This document shows positions 42,401 to 44,281 of a stretch of 44,281 bases of DNA, piece by piece. The stretch is from Clostridia bacterium (GTDB lineage: Bacteria > Bacillota > Clostridia > Oscillospirales > Acutalibacteraceae). Position 1 is the stretch's first letter; every line of letters begins with the position of its first letter. The notes beneath the pieces were generated by a model. The model was not told the origin of the DNA and searched no databases. It saw nothing but the letters and a program-made list of their open reading frames with translations. Where the stretch lies: the NCBI GenBank assembly GCA_017625835.1, contig JAGAKF010000007.1:1-44281 (forward strand), read 5' to 3'. The position numbers and the translations under genes are program-made.

Positions 42401-43802
42401 TCGCATCAGTACTGGGTGCAGTATAGTTCAACGCACTTGAAAGCACCCAACCGAGTTTATTACCTGAACTGGTCGGATAAATTGCCTGCGAATAACTTCC
42501 CGAAGTAGTCGTAACATAACAAACATCACCTGCTGAAACTGAACCAATGCTTGTCGATGCATCTGCCCTGCTATAGGTCGTAGATTTAATACCTGCTGTC
42601 TTTTGGGTTAAACTTGTACCCATAAAATTAGATAACTGAGTATATGCGGTTTTGTTTCCCGATGATGTGGGATAAACCACTTCACACCAGCCATTTGTAT
42701 ATATTGCAGTAATTGTACATTCATCTGTAGACCAGATTTCACCACCGGTTAACGTTGAACAATCACGATTGTACGGATAAACCTTACTTGTACCTTTAAG
42801 ATATGCTTTTATAGGCAAAAGAGATGAATAAGATGTATTGTTTGTAAGCGTGACGGACGCACCTGAAATATTAACTGTTTTCGAGCCAATAAGCGTATTG
42901 CTTCCTCCGCCTACATTTATCGCATAAACATAAACGGTCTGAGAGCCTGTTTTGCTTGTATTAATAGTTGCGGAATAACCATGATTATTTCCGCATCCGT
43001 AAACATCATTTACATCTGCCCTGCTTGTGTTTGCCTTAATACCGCTGTGACCTTCTGCACTGGAGCTTCCTGCAGGACCACCAATATAAACATGAATATC
43101 AAGCTGTGCATTAATATCGTCCTTATCAAAAGCCCAACCGCTGACACTAACTTTTCCGCTTTCAGCGGAAGCACTGTCTAGAGCACCGATAGGAGAATGA
43201 ACTATAGTTCCTGAAAAAATTTGCTCATAGTATGGATATGGATTGGGATTATCCAATGTTGCATCATTGGTACTTTTAGCCGCGCCAGTTCTTCTTCCAG
43301 TTCTTAATTCAACATGAGTGTGAACACCCATTGATGTAGGAGCAGTATTTGATTCTAATGCAATGGCTTGACCAGTTGTTACAGTCGCACCTGTAGATAC
43401 TTTAATACCTTTGGTATGCATATAAATGATTGTAACATTATAAGTTGAGTTATAAATTACTACCATTCCATATGATCCACCAGTATATGTGACTACACCA
43501 TCAGCTATTGCATAAACTGTTTTGCCTGATCCAAGTGCACAGTCAATACCTTCGTGTCTGCCTGGTGTGCTTACATATCCGTCAAAATCACATGTAATAC
43601 GACCACCTGCACCATTATACAAGCGTCTCAATAGTTCAGCCTGTATTTCGGATTTTGTTGCTGCTTTCGCTTCAATTGATGTGTCAAGCAAGTTATGGTT
43701 ATGATCCACACCAAAAAACTCACTCAATGGTGCTACCGTTAATGTCAGCACTACAGCCAACATTACGGATAACGTTCTGATTAATAGTTTTTTCACTTTC
43801 AT
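39492..43802 (-). CDS. secreted M23 peptidase with SH3-like, InlB-type and Cys/His repeats, cohesin and dockerin
   Basis: This 1436-aa protein has a signal peptide and then an M23 LytM-type peptidase domain (about 60-170) with H83-x3-D87 and H161-x-H163, so it should cut peptidoglycan cross-links. A GWAFDK-type domain follows (about 205-310), then several SH3-like segments with WC-x-V-x-YP, and about four Listeria-Bacteroides (Flg_new/InlB) repeats (YNANGGSGAP, LYAVW). About eight Cys/His repeats, a cohesin-like domain and a two-loop dockerin (DVNNDGKVNQLD and DVNCDGKVNTLD) complete it. AGGAGG precedes the ATG. Cohesin and dockerin in one chain would allow chaining or docking to surface scaffolds. 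Confidence 0.85.
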   Translation of the reverse strand: MKVKKLLIRTLSVMLAVVLTLTVAPLSEFFGVDHNHNLLDTSIEAKAATKSEIQAELLRRLYNGAGGRITCDFDGYVSTPGRHEGIDCALGSGKTVYAIADGVVTYTGGSYGMVVIYNSTYNVTIIYMHTKGIKVSTGATVTTGQAIALESNTAPTSMGVHTHVELRTGRRTGAAKSTNDATLDNPNPYPYYEQIFSGTIVHSPIGALDSASAESGKVSVSGWAFDKDDINAQLDIHVYIGGPAGSSSAEGHSGIKANTSRADVNDVYGCGNNHGYSATINTSKTGSQTVYVYAINVGGGSNTLIGSKTVNISGASVTLTNNTSYSSLLPIKAYLKGTSKVYPYNRDCSTLTGGEIWSTDECTITAIYTNGWCEVVYPTSSGNKTAYTQLSNFMGTSLTQKTAGIKSTTYSRADASTSIGSVSAGDVCYVTTTSGSYSQAIYPTSSGNKLGWVLSSALNYTAPSTDARFSPYTPIKGYILSGDTRQNVYESDHTTYAGQLFVDDYCTIDAVYSDGWCLVTYPAGSTTKQKYAPLGAFVHDTGCTPEKYVSNAQIQVFPKADMKATVTWYISSGDTFFVLSRTPAVAGQIAQVLYPIDAQYGGGYKIGWIYQNQIPSYTYTVSYNANGGSGAPASQTKQYNVDLALSSTKPTKSGYTFAGWSTSSSAISVNYAAGATYTNNAAVTLYAVWTPNKYTITYNANGGSGAPATQTKTHGVNLTLSSSKPVKSYQVNFDACGGYVDTESKYVNYTFIGWSTSSSATSATYSAGANFTLNANTTLYAVWSIPQVGTLPLSSREGYIFKGWYTAKTGGTKVEASTVLTGSSTTLYAQWTAETYTISYDANGGSGAPSSQTKTYGQTITLSTTKPTRSGCTFLGWSTDSTATSPTYSAGESFTENVDTILYAVWHTHSYTSSVTTAATCTATGVRTYKCSSCSHSYTETIPAAGHKWTAATCSTPKTCSVCKITEGSPNSHSYTSKVTKEPTCTATGVRTYTCSKCSHSYTESIAATGHSFGSWTTTTVATCTVAGKQTRTCSKCSKTETKDIAALGHNYSTSYTVDKEATCTEAGSKSQHCSRCSSTKNATSIPATGHSYTSKVTKEPTCTATGVRTYTCSKCSHSYTESIAATGHSFGSWTTKTAATCTTVGKQTRTCSKCSTTETKDIAALGHNYSTSYTTDKAATCTTAGSKSQHCTRCTAKQNVTAIPATGHKYVNGVCSYCKQPNPNPVSATVTMSSASATAGNQVKVSVSLKNNPGITSMLLKVSYDTTKLQLVSVEDCGNLGSAYHSNSLNSPFTLSWANDTATTNYTHNGDIAVFTFKIKDGAALGSTPITITYDYDNYDIIDKDMNPVEFNVVSGSVNVIDVIIGDVNNDGKVNQLDRVVLTRYLANWTEYPEGSINTVAADVNCDGKVNTLDRVILTRFIANWTGYESLPYNN

Positions 43803-43815
43803 AAAAACCTCCTAT

Positions 43816-44281
43816 TTAATTATTATATGGAAGTGATTCATAACCACCCCAGTGAGCGATGTATCTTGTGAGAATTACTCGATCAAGCGTGTTGACACTG
43901 CCGTCACAATTCACATCGGCTGCTACCATGTTAATGCTTTCTGCAGGATATTCTGCCCATTTAGCAATGTATCTCGTAAGAATTACTCGGTCAAGAGTAT
44001 TGACATTACCATCGTTATTTACATCACCAATGAGAACATCAGTAATATTTACACTACCGTTTTCTACATTGAATTCAACGCGGTTCATATCCTTATCGAT
44101 GATATCGTAGTTGTTATACTCATAAGTTACTGTAATCGGAGTTGCACCAACCTCTGCATCGTCTTTAACTTTAAACGTAAGCACAACGATATCGCCATTA
44201 TATGTGTAGTTTGATGTAGCTGTATCATTTGCCCAGCTCAATGTAAACGGACTGCTTAATACATTGCTGTGGAAAGCAGAA
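43816..44281 (-). CDS. cohesin-dockerin protein C terminus (5' partial)
   Basis: Only the C-terminal 154 residues are inside the window; the frame is open to the edge. They comprise the end of a cohesin-like domain (SPFTLSWANDTAT ... ITVTYEYNNYDIIDKDMN) and a complete dockerin with two calcium-binding loops (DVNNDGNVNTLD and DVNCDGSVNTLD). The sequence is very close to the C terminus of the following M23 protein, so the modules were recently duplicated. The gap to that gene is 13 bp, so they share a transcript whose promoter is outside the window. Confidence 0.85.
   Translation of the reverse strand, partial: SAFHSNVLSSPFTLSWANDTATSNYTYNGDIVVLTFKVKDDAEVGATPITVTYEYNNYDIIDKDMNRVEFNVENGSVNITDVLIGDVNNDGNVNTLDRVILTRYIAKWAEYPAESINMVAADVNCDGSVNTLDRVILTRYIAHWGGYESLPYNN

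Overview
The window reads as chromosomal DNA of a low-to-moderate GC, spore-forming gut Firmicute, most likely a Ruminococcaceae/Oscillospiraceae (Ruminococcus-like) member. The grounds are cohesin and dockerin modules in secreted proteins, SigG-type sigma factor sequence, AGGAGG-type ribosome binding sites, and relatives of Bacillus YdjG/H/I. The species cannot be fixed from the sequence alone.

Layout. (1) 1-4.4 kb is the right end of an integrative mobilizable or conjugative element: MobC-like protein, MOBP-type relaxase, ParB-like protein, a small ORF and a large serine recombinase whose 3' end overlaps an inverted repeat and a terminator. (2) 4.5-13.2 kb is ordinary chromosome: a secreted SGNH hydrolase with an SLH-like tail, an MFS transporter, a leucine-dehydrogenase-type enzyme, tRNA-Thr(GGT), coaX, ppa, an Fe-S L-serine dehydratase, a PHP-domain protein and tRNA-Leu(TAG). 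Most transcription units have readable -35/-10 promoters and hairpin terminators. (3) 13.2-37.3 kb is an island-like block bounded by two direct copies of a 1,068-bp cassette. Each cassette pairs a SigG-like sigma factor tail (regions 2.4-4 only) with a divergent 180-aa protein resembling homing-endonuclease-associated repeats. The first copy abuts the tRNA-Leu promoter. (4) 37.3 kb to the end is a minus-strand operon of secreted cohesin/dockerin proteins with Cys/His-rich repeats; one carries an intact M23 peptidase domain.

The most interesting part lies between the two cassettes. Five promoters there share a 19-bp box, GCACTAAAGTACAATGTGC on the minus strand, and each box ends exactly 17 nt before a perfect TATAAT. 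The box sits where the -35 element should be, which is the geometry of an activator-dependent promoter. The five promoters head: a 1174-aa membrane-anchored protein of about 25 C-x(n)-C-x2-C...H repeats plus an MscS channel; a DUF6935-like protein; a nine-gene operon of a nucleotidase, a small membrane protein, a lipoprotein, SPFH/zinc-ribbon, DUF4428, zinc-ribbon-TM and TPM proteins (an enlarged YdjGHI-type membrane-stress module without PspA); PncC plus a second nucleotidase; and a DUF5067-like lipoprotein. The only operon in the block without the box encodes a 7TM kinase-like sensor whose phospho-acceptor histidine appears replaced, a 3TM-PAS histidine kinase and a LuxR-type response regulator. 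The simplest reading is that this three-component system drives the five-promoter regulon as an envelope-stress response. The regulatory link is inference; the boxes, their spacing and the gene families are read from the sequence.
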